Source: Sclerotiophoma versabilis
Taxonomy: Eukaryota; Ascomycota; Dothideomycetes; Pleosporales; Didymellaceae
Assembly: GCA_012274445.1 (NCBI GenBank)
Contig: JAAROD010000080.1
Coordinates: 2,294,001-2,358,000, forward strand
Direction: 5' to 3'
DNA: 64,000 nucleotides
The first letter of the stretch is position 1, and each line of letters starts with the position of its first letter. A model generated the notes under the pieces. That model was not told the origin of the DNA. It made no database searches and saw only the letters and a list, made by a program, of their open reading frames with translations. The translations under genes were made by a program, and so were the position numbers. Shown piece after piece: positions 43,988-54,380 of the stretch.

Positions 43988-44836
43988 TCACACACGCGCC
44001 GCAGCATCAGGGACCGCATGTGTCGGCGGTGGCTGCGCCGGCATCTCTAACGAGCCATCAACATCTCTCCGCGTGTCGAAGCTTCCCACAGGTTTCTCAG
44101 CGACTTCGTCAGCCCTCCTTGCGTGCGTCGACTTAGGCCCGAACTTGTCGATGTGCGCCAGCGAGTGCCACAGCAACCACGTACTGAGGAAAGTAAAAAC
44201 CATTCCAGGCCACAGGAACACCACCGACGCAATCGCACGTGCGTTGTCACTGTACTTCATCGGGCTCCCGCCGTACTCAGCAAGCAACCTGCCAGCGTTT
44301 CCTGCATCTGTGCCCGTTACGTACGCGCTCTTGGTCGCTACGATGTATGTGTATGCCAGAGCGCAGGAGAGAGTGAGCATGCACGCAAACACCGAGCAAG
44401 CGCGCCATGCGAGCTTCACGGCGCGTGACTCGTGCCGTTCTGGCCAGAAGAGGTCGAAGAAGAATGCTGCGCCAAAAATGGTGGCGACGAAAATCCCGAC
44501 GAATATGTTGTAAGAGGCAATGCCAACGAAGTTGTTGTTATGTACCGTAGCGCCGGGAGAACGGGTCGCGACGAACTTTTGCTGATCAACATAATCTAGG
44601 AGTTGTTAGTATATTGTACATATGCTTGTGGTGCTGGTCGTGGAACGAATGGGTTCAGACGTACCGGATAGAGCGGAAGTTCCTAGAGACTCAGAGACAA
44701 CGGTCAGGATCATGGCGCCCTGGTATATGCCGAATTTTGTGCGCCGCAGGTGGAAGTCTGTGTTGCCAAACATGTAGCTCGATTTGAACTTGCCCCATTG
44801 CATCTCCTTCAGGTCAAGACCCCATATTACAGTCAT
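43988..44836 (-). CDS. Four-helix membrane protein of unknown function
   Basis: Exons 44665-44836 and 43988-44595 (69-bp intron with CTAAC branch) give 259 residues. The N-terminus is MTVIWGLDLKEMQWGKFK, and helices include IYQGAMILTVVSES, YNIFVGIFVATIFGAAFFFDLFW, ACSVFACMLTLSCALAYTYIV and ASVVFLWPGMVFTFLSTWLLW. The C-terminal 50 residues are polar, with Pro-rich PAQPPPTHAV. No family is recognised; the topology resembles fungal MARVEL-like or other small tetraspan proteins. Spliced frame and hydrophobicity pattern support a real gene. Confidence 0.78.
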
Positions 44837-46363
44837 GTTGGCAGTGGTGGTAATATGTTGACAGGAGGTAAAACTAAGCTACCAGATACCTGGAGGATGA
44901 GCGGAGTTTTTGCGAAGTGGTTTTGGTTGCCAAAGGGAACCAGAGGAGGGATCTGCGTCGGAGAGCTAGAGGAAGGAAGTGTCCACGAGACCTGGCAGAA
45001 ACGGCAGCGCAGAGCAAACACTGAGAAATGGGAGAAATGGGGAAATTACAAAAGCGAACAGCGACCGTGAAAAGATAAAAATAAAAGCCAATCTGTCAAA
45101 CCTCCATTCCTCAGCACCTACGTATGCGTTTTCCTCCATCACAAACCCTTATCCCCGTCTCCACCATACCATCGCCGGGCCAGGGGTATATGCTGATCCA
45201 TCTTCATCTAGTTTAAGAGTTTCTGAGCTGAGCTTATCTTCACATGTTGCTGCATAAAAATCGGGCCCATCGGGCCCATCGGAAGATGTTACGTCCAATG
45301 ATTTTGAGCATTCACAACCATCCGCGAGGTGTCGCACGAAGCAGTGCTTATAAATGCAGTTCGCTGCCGTGGGACGGTCGAAATGGCGAGTGAGCATTGA
45401 GGCTTCAGTAGATCTGTTTCTGCTTGCGGGCGTCGACGTCATGGTAGATGTGCTGGAAAGCGCGCTAACGTTGCGCTAACGGGAAGCTTGGTGGGGCTCG
45501 GCGCGTCATTGCACGTTCGCTTCGTGATGAGACAGGGACTGACATCGTGAAGTTTCAACTCCACTTGCCACAATTGGGGAGGCTGGGATAGCGGCAACGG
45601 CAGATATGAGCTATGAGGAAACTCCCATTTGGTCATAGGTGAGGGCCATCATAAAGGTGTCAGATCTCATTTCCCCGGTTTGTGCGCAAACAGCTGTTGA
45701 TAAACGTCTATATCTTCAACAGTATCAAGAGCAAGGTGCAGCGGAAGAGAACTCTTTCTTGAGCAAAGTAACGAGGTGCTGTGACATCATGTGTGGCTCA
45801 GCTGGGCCTTGATATTGTGCACGTTGTATACTGTATATGTTATCTCACTTTGGTTTGGTAGTCTGGTTGGCGCCAACAAATTCCTTCCCCCCTTCCTGAA
45901 CGATATCCTGACAGTGTTGATCGAGGCCAGCACGACTACGACTAAGAATCTCAAAAGCTCAAAGTTAAAGTGCTTTGCAAGGCGCTCAGACGATCCTAGA
46001 ATGTCTACCGGCTGATATACAATCTAAGACACTCGATCTGTACACAGAAAGATTAACTACTGAAAAAACCATATTGCAAACGAAACGATGGTACTAGCTT
46101 TCTACCTGCCTTGTGACAGACCATAGAACGGACAACATTTTGTCCCGCCCGTTTTAAGTTGTTAGCGAAATGGTCCCCTTGCACGCTGGATGAATCTCAC
46201 TGTGAGTTACCTGAGATGTTCCTTGGTGAAGGAGGGCCCGAGCATACTATTGTCCAAGAAGCCCTTTTTCACTTTCACCTGCAGTATATCATGCGCTAGG
46301 GTACTTAACAGCTTCTTACACACCGAGTTCAGTTCTGACTCCATCTATATTCCTCACTCTACT
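44837..46363. other. Intergenic, no gene supported
   Basis: About 1.5 kb. It contains the promoter of the tetraspan-like gene and the upstream side of the F-box/ankyrin gene. A minus-strand open stretch (45149-45442) and a plus-strand one (45791-46015) show no recognisable content. A tandem GGGCCCATC doublet occurs near 45262-45279. Confidence 0.45.
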
Positions 46364-47827
46364 ATGGAGTTGCTTGACCTACCTGCAGAGATTTTTGGGT
46401 TCATAATCGCGCACCTTGTGACCAGCGCTGGCATTATGGAAGCATGGTGGTATCGCACACTCTGTCGTGAGTATTTACATAGCACAGACCAAGCATGGGC
46501 TTAAATTGCTGGCTTGACTGCGCATGATGCTGACGCTTTCACAGGCACCTTCCGCAGGTCAATCGAGTTCGAGACTCTAGCCAACCAACCTACACGTGCC
46601 TTTCTTCGTGCGAAAGAGGCGAATGCACGAGTCATAATTCTGAAGAACACTGCCCTCTATCTCAGCTACCGCATGGCGGCGGAGAAGGGGGCTTACAGTT
46701 TCCTGCCGCGCTTCTTAAACATAATTTGCGACACCGTATGTTGGGAAGCGTCGCGTCAAAACTACCAAGCACGGAAGCAGCATGCAAGAATGCTTTGTGA
46801 GCTGCTGGCGAAGAAGCTACACGACATTCAGGGTCTGCTCTTCACCAAAGCGCCAGAAAGATCTACCAAGTTCAGAAGAGTTATTCCTTGGTTCTCCGGA
46901 TCTTTGCCAAAGAACACAATTGCGGCAGCGGCGGCTGTGGGGAGTCTTCAAGCCTTACGAACCGCTTTGGGGGGCCGCCCCGACGGGATATGGAAACGAT
47001 CACCCATCTTTGGTTACCCACTTGTTGCGGCTGCAACACATAATCAACTCGAAATCGTACGCGCTATTGTCAAATACTATGAACAAAAAGCTCGAAACGG
47101 ATGTTTCGTGGACACAATTGAGATTGTTTTCCATGCTGGGATCGCGGCTGCTCTCAAAAACAAGCATTCGGAGGTCGCGCTGCTTCTGTTGCAAGCCCTA
47201 AACGCATACGGCTCACCTATTGATGGAGTCCTGCGTCAGTCATGGCTGCTAGACGCCATGAGTACGATGAACAGCAAAGTTGTACGCCAGGTGCGTGATC
47301 TTAGGCCGAATGCAGTAGAGGCATTTGACGAGGCATGTGTTAAAGGTGACGTTCAAGCCGTGCGTATGTTCATACAAGAGGGACTGATGCCACTGCACTG
47401 GACCACAACAATGGATGAATACAATCCAATCTACTTAACCCTGATATACAAACAGTCAGAGATAGTGGAAGAGATTCTCCGGCTTGGAGCGAATCCCAAC
47501 GGCGGATACAGGCCCGAAGAATATGGAGACCTTTTGCAGATTGCGATTGAAAACAACGATGAGGAATCAGTGCGTACCTTACTAGATCATGGTGCCCATC
47601 ATGAATCTACATTGGAATGATGGGGAGAAAGAACAGTTGCCTATTGGGATGAACGACCTGACATCGAGGTCCTTCTCATTGAAGCAAGGCAGAAGAAGAT
47701 CTACCGTGCTCCATTCACCCGGCCCATCGCACTCTTCACTGCCGATGCAGAGGATCTGGTGGTACCCGGGCAGGCCGAGGCACTGACATCACTGGAGATA
47801 TATGAACTCGACGACTACTGGGATTGA
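46364..47827 (+). pseudogene. F-box/ankyrin-like protein with one internal stop codon
   Basis: Exon 1 (46364-46466) starts MELLDLPAEIFGFIIAHLV, an F-box-like N-terminus. A 78-bp intron leads to exon 2 at 46545. The protein then has ankyrin-type helical repeats: AAAAAVGSLQALRTALGG, YPLVAAATHNQLEIVRAIVK, AFDEACVKGDVQAVRMFIQE, YNPIYLTLIYKQSEIVEEIL with RLGANPNGG, and LLQIAIENNDEESVRTLLDH with GAHHE. A TGA at 47618-47620 stops the frame after 392 residues. The identical frame continues for 68 more codons (WGERTVAYWDERPDIEVLL, then ALFTADAEDLVVPG) to a TGA at 47825-47827. The sequence after the stop looks like the natural C-terminus, so this is either a recently broken gene or a truncated but functional one. 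A degenerate paralogue lies at 29450-30300. Confidence 0.75.
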
Positions 47828-48001
47828 ACATTCTATCTCGAGCCAAAATCCTCAATGGTCTCCGATGGTTTGCAGAATCCGACAACTGAGATAGATAAGC
47901 CGAACGTGGGATGTTCGTGAAAGATACTTCTGAATAGTATTCAGCGTTTTTGTCAAACTGTTCGTAACCGATCATCTCTCGAGATACAGATCTATCAGCG
48001 C

Positions 48002-48964
48002 TCAGGGCTTCACTAGCTTGCGCTGTCCGGTGGTCTCAGTCCACCATCTCTCCACTTCCATCAGTTTCTCTACTGCATAATCTCCCTTAAGCTGGTATTC
48101 AACCATGCTCTGGAGCATTGCCGGAATCTGCGCTCCTAACTCAGGAAAACTCCAACTGCCCGGACCACAGCCCAAAAGGGTCACGTTTGCCTTTCTGAGC
48201 AGTGCACCTGACACCGGAACATCGTCTCCTCCCAACGCACCAATCTCAACCCAGGTTAGCCGCTGATTCTTGTTTCTCCTACGCGCAACAATGCCTGGTA
48301 GCACTACCTTGGCGACGTCACCCCACAGATAGTCCAATACGATGTCGATATCAGCCCCCTCTTCGAAGTTTGTCTCTTCCATCTTCTCTTTGAATGCGAT
48401 TACTGCCGTTGCACCAAGTTCTTTCGTCTTCTCGAGCTTCGCACCTGGCTTACCAATAGCCACAACTTTCCGCGCACCCATAGCCTTCGCGACCTGCACC
48501 GCCGCCTGTCCACTAACACCCGTTGCACCTACAATTGCAACACTGAACGCCTCCTTCTGCCCCGGCACAATGCCAACTCGTGTGGTCAGAGCCATCCAAC
48601 TACTCATCACTCCGTTCGCCAGTACAGCAATCGCGTCTGCATCTGCGCCTTCAGGTAGATTGAAGACATCCTTCTTCTCCACATTGACTTCTTCTGCAAA
48701 CGATCCAGTAGGCGCAGCCAGGCAGTTGAAGTACACCAGTTCGCCAGATGGTATTACAGTACCAACGCCGTCAGTACCGGGAACGTGTGGAGGTGAGGTA
48801 CCGGATGTGGTAAAGTGCTGGCCTCGTGCACGGGAGCGTACGAGGGTATGTAGGCCGGCTGCGAGGACTTTAATGCGTACTTGAGTTTCTGCTGGTGGTG
48901 GGAGGGAAATGGATTGGTATCTGGGAGCTTCGCTCCATGCGTTGACTACTGCTGCTTGAAGCAT
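48002..48964 (-). CDS. Zinc-independent MDR oxidoreductase (quinone oxidoreductase-like)
   Basis: Single exon of 320 residues. It has the medium-chain dehydrogenase/reductase layout: N-terminal GroES-like part (YQSISLPPPAETQVRIKVLA, then HVPGTDGVGTVIPSG), and a Rossmann domain with AIVGATGVSGQAAVQVAKAMG (about 140-160) followed by KVVAIGKPGAKLEKTKELGA. IDIVLDYLWGDVA and TWVEIGALGGDDVPVSGALL are typical of the quinone reductase-like branch. The cysteine/histidine ligands of zinc alcohol dehydrogenases are absent. It likely reduces a quinone or enone with NAD(P)H; substrate unknown. The start at 48964 fits the usual N-terminus. It is convergent with the F-box/ankyrin gene. Confidence 0.92.
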   Translation of the reverse strand: MLQAAVVNAWSEAPRYQSISLPPPAETQVRIKVLAAGLHTLVRSRARGQHFTTSGTSPPHVPGTDGVGTVIPSGELVYFNCLAAPTGSFAEEVNVEKKDVFNLPEGADADAIAVLANGVMSSWMALTTRVGIVPGQKEAFSVAIVGATGVSGQAAVQVAKAMGARKVVAIGKPGAKLEKTKELGATAVIAFKEKMEETNFEEGADIDIVLDYLWGDVAKVVLPGIVARRRNKNQRLTWVEIGALGGDDVPVSGALLRKANVTLLGCGPGSWSFPELGAQIPAMLQSMVEYQLKGDYAVEKLMEVERWWTETTGQRKLVKP

Positions 48965-50240
48965 GATGTATAAAGAACGGGTGGGTTATCGTGGAAAGGG
49001 CGAGCGGTTCTGTTGAATTGTGAAAAAGAAAATGTGAACAACGAGTCTTTAAAGCGCTGAAGAAAAATTCTTAATGAACGGCTTGATCTTGTTTGAGCAT
49101 ATCCATGAGACTTTATACCTTGGCTGCGAAGCATTCCTTCGCGTTGGCGACTTCGTCCTCTTAAGGCATCATAGTCACGTGTATGCTCGCAACAGTCAAT
49201 CCTGGTCATTACAAAGATGCGACGGTCTGAGTTAGGGCGGAGCAACTGTATCCGGAGTTCCATCGATTTTCTTTGCTTATCAGATAAATGATTACTTATT
49301 CGAGCTTATGGGAGCGTTAACAACGTCCTCGGGGTGCGAGTGTGTTGGGAAGTTGAAAGGTTGAGAGACGGAAGATGTTCGGCTCGGCTCTGGAAAAGCC
49401 GGTCAGGAACCTGCAAGCCTTACTTCTTCCATTGAATTTTCCCGATACAGGCACTCGCCGTTGCAAGGATAACAAACGCAAGAGATCTTTCCTCGAAATA
49501 GTGAACATTGGATGGGATGGTAATTGACCGAAGTAAAGTGGCGAATCAGTCAACCGTTGCAGTTTCCAGTGACCGCAGATTGAACCAGTTAAGTGAACAT
49601 TACGTTCATGCGCCTCAAAAAGATGTTGGATCCCTAAGAAACGAAGAAGACTGAAGGAAATGGCAACCAGCAATGGATCACAAAATTTTCAAAACCAGTC
49701 TCGATTGGCCAGTATCCTGAGAAACACTGGCGTGTAGTAGGACAGTCATCTTCAAGACGAGATTCCTAACACCTAGACCTCTTGCTGGAACAAGCTGACC
49801 CTCTCAACCGCTTCAATATTGACCTCTGGATCAAGCATCCCGAAATCCAGGCCCTCGTGGCCCAATATCGACTGGGATCGTCACTTCACGAAGAGTATTC
49901 CACCGAGCGGGCCTGTTGTGGCAGATTAGTTGGAACGCGTGAGGATGCCAGACAAGAACAGTTTCGAAGTTGCACCTATGACTGGAACTTTTGTTACACG
50001 AGACATTAACATACAGAGGCTGATGGTCAAGAGACTTCGCTTTGGCTTCGCCAATCTCGCGAATGGAGCTTTGAATGAGCTTTGATTTGCAATTCGATAC
50101 TACTCATGTTTTCTCTGCACACTTGACATATTGACAAGTAAATCAATCGCTCCAATTTCTTTTGGCTAAAACTGGTATTGCTGGATAATGGAACTGTCCG
50201 TTATCTCAACCCAGGCATGTAGCCTCTACTCTAAGACGAG
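48965..50240. other. Intergenic with a possible fragment of the ankyrin-like family
   Basis: No intact gene. On the minus strand around 49535-49600 the text LQRLTDSPLYFGQL resembles LQELTDSPLYFTMG of the degenerate ankyrin-like gene at 29450, and the DNA there is also similar over about 35 bp, so this may be a third, very short remnant. The rest includes the promoter of the MDR gene. Confidence 0.4.
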
Positions 50241-50651
50241 CTATTCTTGACGCTTGGCCTCCACCTCCAGCTCGACCAGCATGGTCGGCAAAGCCAAATG
50301 CGGGACGGCAATACACGTCCACACTGGCTTGTGATCTGGTATCCTCTTTTTCAGAGCTTCAACAAGCGGCTCGAACGTAATACGAATGTCGGTATGGTAA
50401 GATCGCAGCAGATAAACATCCTCCCACCCACGCAGACCTGCTGACTTTAAGATTAGGTCGACATTCTCGATAGCAAGCTGCACCTGTTTTGTGGAGTCGT
50501 TGGCATCGAGGTCTCCTGTTTCTGGGTCCCAGCCTCCTTGTCCGGCACACTTGACAAGGCCGTTGCCGAGGTCAACGGTCTGGGAGTAGTGGCACTGCTC
50601 GCCAAACTTTGTTGAGGCACCTGGAGGGTTGTTGTATTTTAATGAAGACAT
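50241..50651 (-). CDS. RidA/YjgF/YER057c family protein
   Basis: Single exon of 136 residues. RidA proteins are small trimers that hydrolyse reactive enamines/imines from amino-acid metabolism. The sequence has the family pattern: HYSQTVDLGNGLVKCAGQGGW, QVQLAIENVDLILKSAGL, EDVYLLRSYHTDI and the C-terminal KPVWTCIAVPHLALPTMLVE followed by LEVEA. The EV(E) ending and internal spacing match the usual 120-135 residue length. In this fungal subgroup the otherwise typical RAAV-type arginine segment is replaced by WTCIAVPHLALP, so activity on standard substrates cannot be assumed. No intron. Confidence 0.9.
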   Translation of the reverse strand: MSSLKYNNPPGASTKFGEQCHYSQTVDLGNGLVKCAGQGGWDPETGDLDANDSTKQVQLAIENVDLILKSAGLRGWEDVYLLRSYHTDIRITFEPLVEALKKRIPDHKPVWTCIAVPHLALPTMLVELEVEAKRQE

Positions 50652-50933
50652 TGTGATAGTTGGAAATTGGTCGAGGCTTATGCTGTACGTCGGGCGGCTA
50701 TAAATTTCAAGGTTAGCATTCAGACGGGTTGTGGTGATGTTATTACATACGCTGAGATGACGTCGATCTGCCGGCCCGGAATGTAATGCTGCAATGGATT
50801 CCTTTACAATACGCCAAGGGGTAGGTAGATAATACCGAAAGCTTTATATCATTCGAGGTCCTCGGGAGTCAACGTCATCCCTTGGCATTTGTTGTTGAGC
50901 ATCCCGATGTCTCCAATTTCTTTTCACGTGTCT
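50652..50933. other. Short spacer between minus-strand genes
   Basis: The RidA promoter and the 3' end of the C2H2 gene. No coding sequence was seen. Confidence 0.5.
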
Positions 50934-51859
50934 TCAAGGATGTTGTCCGAGCGCGCCTTGCAATGTTTTCCTCAGTCCCTCGTACTGCGTTTTCCATTCA
51001 TTCGCCTCCCTGACTGCAACATACGCTTTTTCTATCTCTGCCGCACAACTTTCTTTAGACACTGCAAGCATTCGCTCGAGGTCCTTGATGCGATCGAGGA
51101 GCTTCTGCTCACGATCTGAGGATATCTTGAGCTGGTTTATTTGTTCTGAGAAGGTAGTCCTAAGCCTACGGTAGGACTCATCCATCGATTTGAGGTGATC
51201 TGTGGGTGTGGAACTCGCAGTGGCTGGCCCGTTAGTGCATAAAGACATGCTTCCTGGATCCAAAGACAACCACGGTGATGTGGCTCTAATGAAAGTATTT
51301 GGGGAGGAAATGGCTTCTTCTGAGTCTTGTCTACGACTGTTCTGTGAAGTGACAGTTGCTGAAAGGTCGTTGGCAAGCCGCTGTAGACCGCTGTTCTGAA
51401 AGAAATCGTTGAACTGGCACAGCACGTTTGCATCTGTCTGCGGGCCCGAAAATAGCGAGTCTATCCATTTCAGTTAACATGAGTCGGTTCAATCTATGTA
51501 GAGTGCTAACCTATGTTGGCATACTCTGGCGGTATCGGTAAGGTGGTATTCGAAGATACGACATCATCCCGTGTTCTTGTTTGGCTGCTCTCCGCCTGGA
51601 CATTCTCTACAGCCTGGTGAGACAGGCGGCTGTGGCGTTTCAGCAAGTCTCGCCTAGTGAAAGAAGATCCGCAGTGACACGCATAAGGCTTCTCTTTTGT
51701 GTCTTCGCATGAAGATTAGTCGCGACTCAGCTTGATTCGACGGACGTACCCGAGCGGTGTCTACTTACGCGTCCGGACATGCCTTGTCAAGTGTTCTGAT
51801 TTACGAAATTTCTTCTGGCAGACGGTACATTGATGTGGTCTATCTGGAGCTTGGTCCAT
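50934..51859 (-). pseudogene. C2H2 zinc-finger transcription factor with a one-base frameshift in finger 2
   Basis: Exon 1 (51769-51859) starts MDQAPDRPHQCTVCQKKFRK and completes finger 1 with SEHLTRHVRTH across a 65-bp intron. Exon 2 (51511-51703) continues TKEKPYACHCGSS, where the usual fungal form is FTRRDLLKRHSRLSH. The sequence has one extra base in an A4 run (plus strand 51660-51663), so the frame meets a stop unless that base is ignored. Downstream the frame is intact through exon 3 (50934-51460): DANVLCQFNDFFQNSGLQRL and a C-terminal coiled coil (EQKLLDRIKDLERMLAVSK). Without the extra base the protein would be about 269 residues. It could be an assembly error or a real null allele. 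The start is 195 bp from the divergent Zn2Cys6 gene. Confidence 0.8.
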
Positions 51860-52054
51860 ACGAAGCTCTGGTTTTCACGGTGATCAATAAAGTTGAGGCG
51901 GGATGGAGATGCATGTTGGAGAACCGAGGTTTGCCGCTCCCGAGTTTCGAGGTGGGGTCCCTGACGTCTCCAACTCGTTCCCCAACGCATCCCATTGTCG
52001 CTTTTCAGCTTTCTCCAGTTCTGCACATGTCGAGCATATGCAGAAGAGCAAACT
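51860..52054. promoter_or_regulatory. Compact bidirectional promoter between two transcription-factor genes
   Basis: Only 195 bp separate the divergent start codons of the C2H2 and Zn2Cys6 regulators, so the two promoters and 5' UTRs must overlap. No clear TATA box was seen. Confidence 0.6.
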
Positions 52055-54168
52055 ATGGTTGGACGAGGACCTGGTTACAAAAAGTTTAAGACGCCACCCG
52101 CCAGAGCTGCATGCACCTCATGGTACGTCATTGACCCTTACAATGCGTGTATTCGTTGCGATGTGCTCACAGACAAAGTCGTGCATCCCGAGTGCGTTGC
52201 AGTGGCACGAGTCCGTGCTTTCGTGTGAGTTATAGAGCAGTCTTCAATTTGACGGCCTCCAGATTAATGTTTGGCAGTGTGAAAAGAAAGCCAGATCATG
52301 CGTCTTTACAACAGGCCAACAAGGCCACAAGCTGAAAGCGAGGACGGATCAAGACTCAACAAGAGGGTATCTCAATAAAGATGGTACTCCATCGTTGCAA
52401 GCAATTGACCCGACTGAGTATACAAGACTGGACGCTACGAACGACTTCGTTGTACAGAACGATTGTAGCCTTCTTCCGCCGCTTTTCAACGATAACGTCG
52501 ATGCTTTTCAATTCGATGACATCTTCCTTGGGCACACAGAGAGTGATCTGGATAGCTTTTTTGCAGACATTTTCAGTTTGCCAACCTTTCCTCGTTTAGG
52601 TGTCGACGGACCAACTCCATTTTCCACTACACCACAACAACATCTGGTACACGGGTATCACTCTGATGGCGAAGTGTGAGTCAGGGTCCCGATACCCTAG
52701 TTGGGGGCGTCACACTGACCATATCTGAAGCCTTCAATCATACTACCATTTAGTGCACCCTATTTTCCCCATCCTGCCTCCTCCTACCGAGGACGTACTC
52801 GGTGAATCAGACCATATGGATGGATCCGCATACCAACCTTCCTCGGCCCTTGTACTAGCCTTACTAGCACTGTTGACCCAGTTGGCGCCTTCCGATAATC
52901 CGGATAATGTAAAGATTCCACAGGAAAGTCGGATCGAATTGTCTCAAAGACTGGCACAGTGCGCGCTTGAAGCGATCTGTACCAAGCCCGTACTGAAGCT
53001 GTCAGAATTTGGCTCGTTTTCGGCCTCTGCATATCACCCACAAGTGCCTCTTGAGCTCGAAGCACCCATGGCTTACTGTGTGCTAAGTCTTTACCAGTAC
53101 CTCTGCTGGGGCAACGTCGATGAGATGACATTCCTCGCTCAGAAAGCTTTTACCTTCTTCGAGGACATCATTCAGGCTACAGAGACACCGTTGAATGAAC
53201 TTAGTCCGTTTGATGAAGCTTTGCGAAGAGCATGGTGGATGACTTACATGTGTATATGTAACGCCTCGACAATAAGCTGCAAACCCCCGCCAAAGCCAAT
53301 AAATGTCGACTCGGTTCGCATACCTTATCCTAGTATTGGCCGCAACGAAGAAGTCTGGAGTCGATATATCCGCGCTGAAGAGAGCCTTCTGGCGGCCACT
53401 CTGCTGCTAGTTGCGCTTGTTAAGGGGTTCGACACGCAGGGCGTCATAGCGCCCTTGAACCGGAGCCTCAAGATGCTCGGAGAGCTGATATCCCATCAAC
53501 TGGCTCTAAATTCTGCGGTGGCACTTGTCGAGTGGAGTGAGGCTCATTCAGCCGAATCGAGGCTTGCGTTTTGTTTCCACATTCTGACTCGAGTACGATT
53601 GATGAGCGCGCACATCAAGGTCCATCGATATCGCGCTTTCATGAACGATTCTCGCATGTTAAGAAGCTTTGAGACGATTGCTTCCACCAGTGAAAGTCAA
53701 AAGCAAGCATTCAATGAGCCCGCCGGATTGTCATTCAATTCCAGCAAGGTTCGCAGCATCTTCCCTTTCCAGGAAGGGCAAGCTCAGGGCATCTGTCTGG
53801 AATCCGCGTCAACGATAGCCAATGATTTGAAGCAGCTGATGGGGGCGAGGACTATTGCAGCACCCTCAGTATGCTCGGCGATGATCGCAGGCTACACGCT
53901 GATGATGATGTCGCACTTCAAGTCATCTGCATCAAGCACTAACCTGTCTTTGCTTACAGGGAGAAAGATTCAGACGCAATGTGAGTTCGGCATAAAGACT
54001 GCTGTGGAGGTGCTCGACTCGTATTCTACCGGATCTGAGTTCCTAAAAGGATTGAGAGGTACGTCCTGTGTGATTCTCGCATCACCATGATGCATTTCTG
54101 TCAGGAAGACTGACTTCGACGTCACAGACCAGCTTCATACAGCTGCCACAGCCTGTAAACTTATCTGA
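52055..54168 (+). CDS. Zn2Cys6 transcription factor with fungal-specific TF domain
   Basis: Five exons (52055-52122, 52179-52224, 52278-52675, 52731-54058, 54128-54168) give 626 residues. The zinc cluster is built across two introns: AACTSCRASRVRCSGTSPCF, then RCEKKARSCVFTTG, with spacing C-x2-C-x6-C-x5-C-x2-C-x6-C (about residues 20-48). After a polar region with acidic, phenylalanine-rich motifs, the fourth exon gives VVLQSYYHLVHPIFPILPPP, the usual start of the fungal-specific middle homology domain, continuing RRAWWMTYMCICNAST and LMSAHIKVHRYRAFM. The last exon ends DQLHTAATACKLI. It is a nuclear DNA-binding regulator; targets are unknown. The 5' exons are tiny, and using later ATGs would lose the DNA-binding domain. 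Confidence 0.9.
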
Positions 54169-54380
54169 GACCCACAAGAACTGGCTTGCTCGAAACTAAC
54201 GGAGCGCAAGGCATCTTGCATGCTACGCACGTTCTGAATGGCGCATTATCCTTGAAAACGGCTCAACTAGATTTCCGCTCGCTTGTGCTCGACGAAAGTC
54301 CAGGCAAACTGTGCGTGCGGGGCAGGCTCTTTGCCGCTTATCTAGCACCATGACCATTGAAGCTGAGTCACGAGGAGTTC

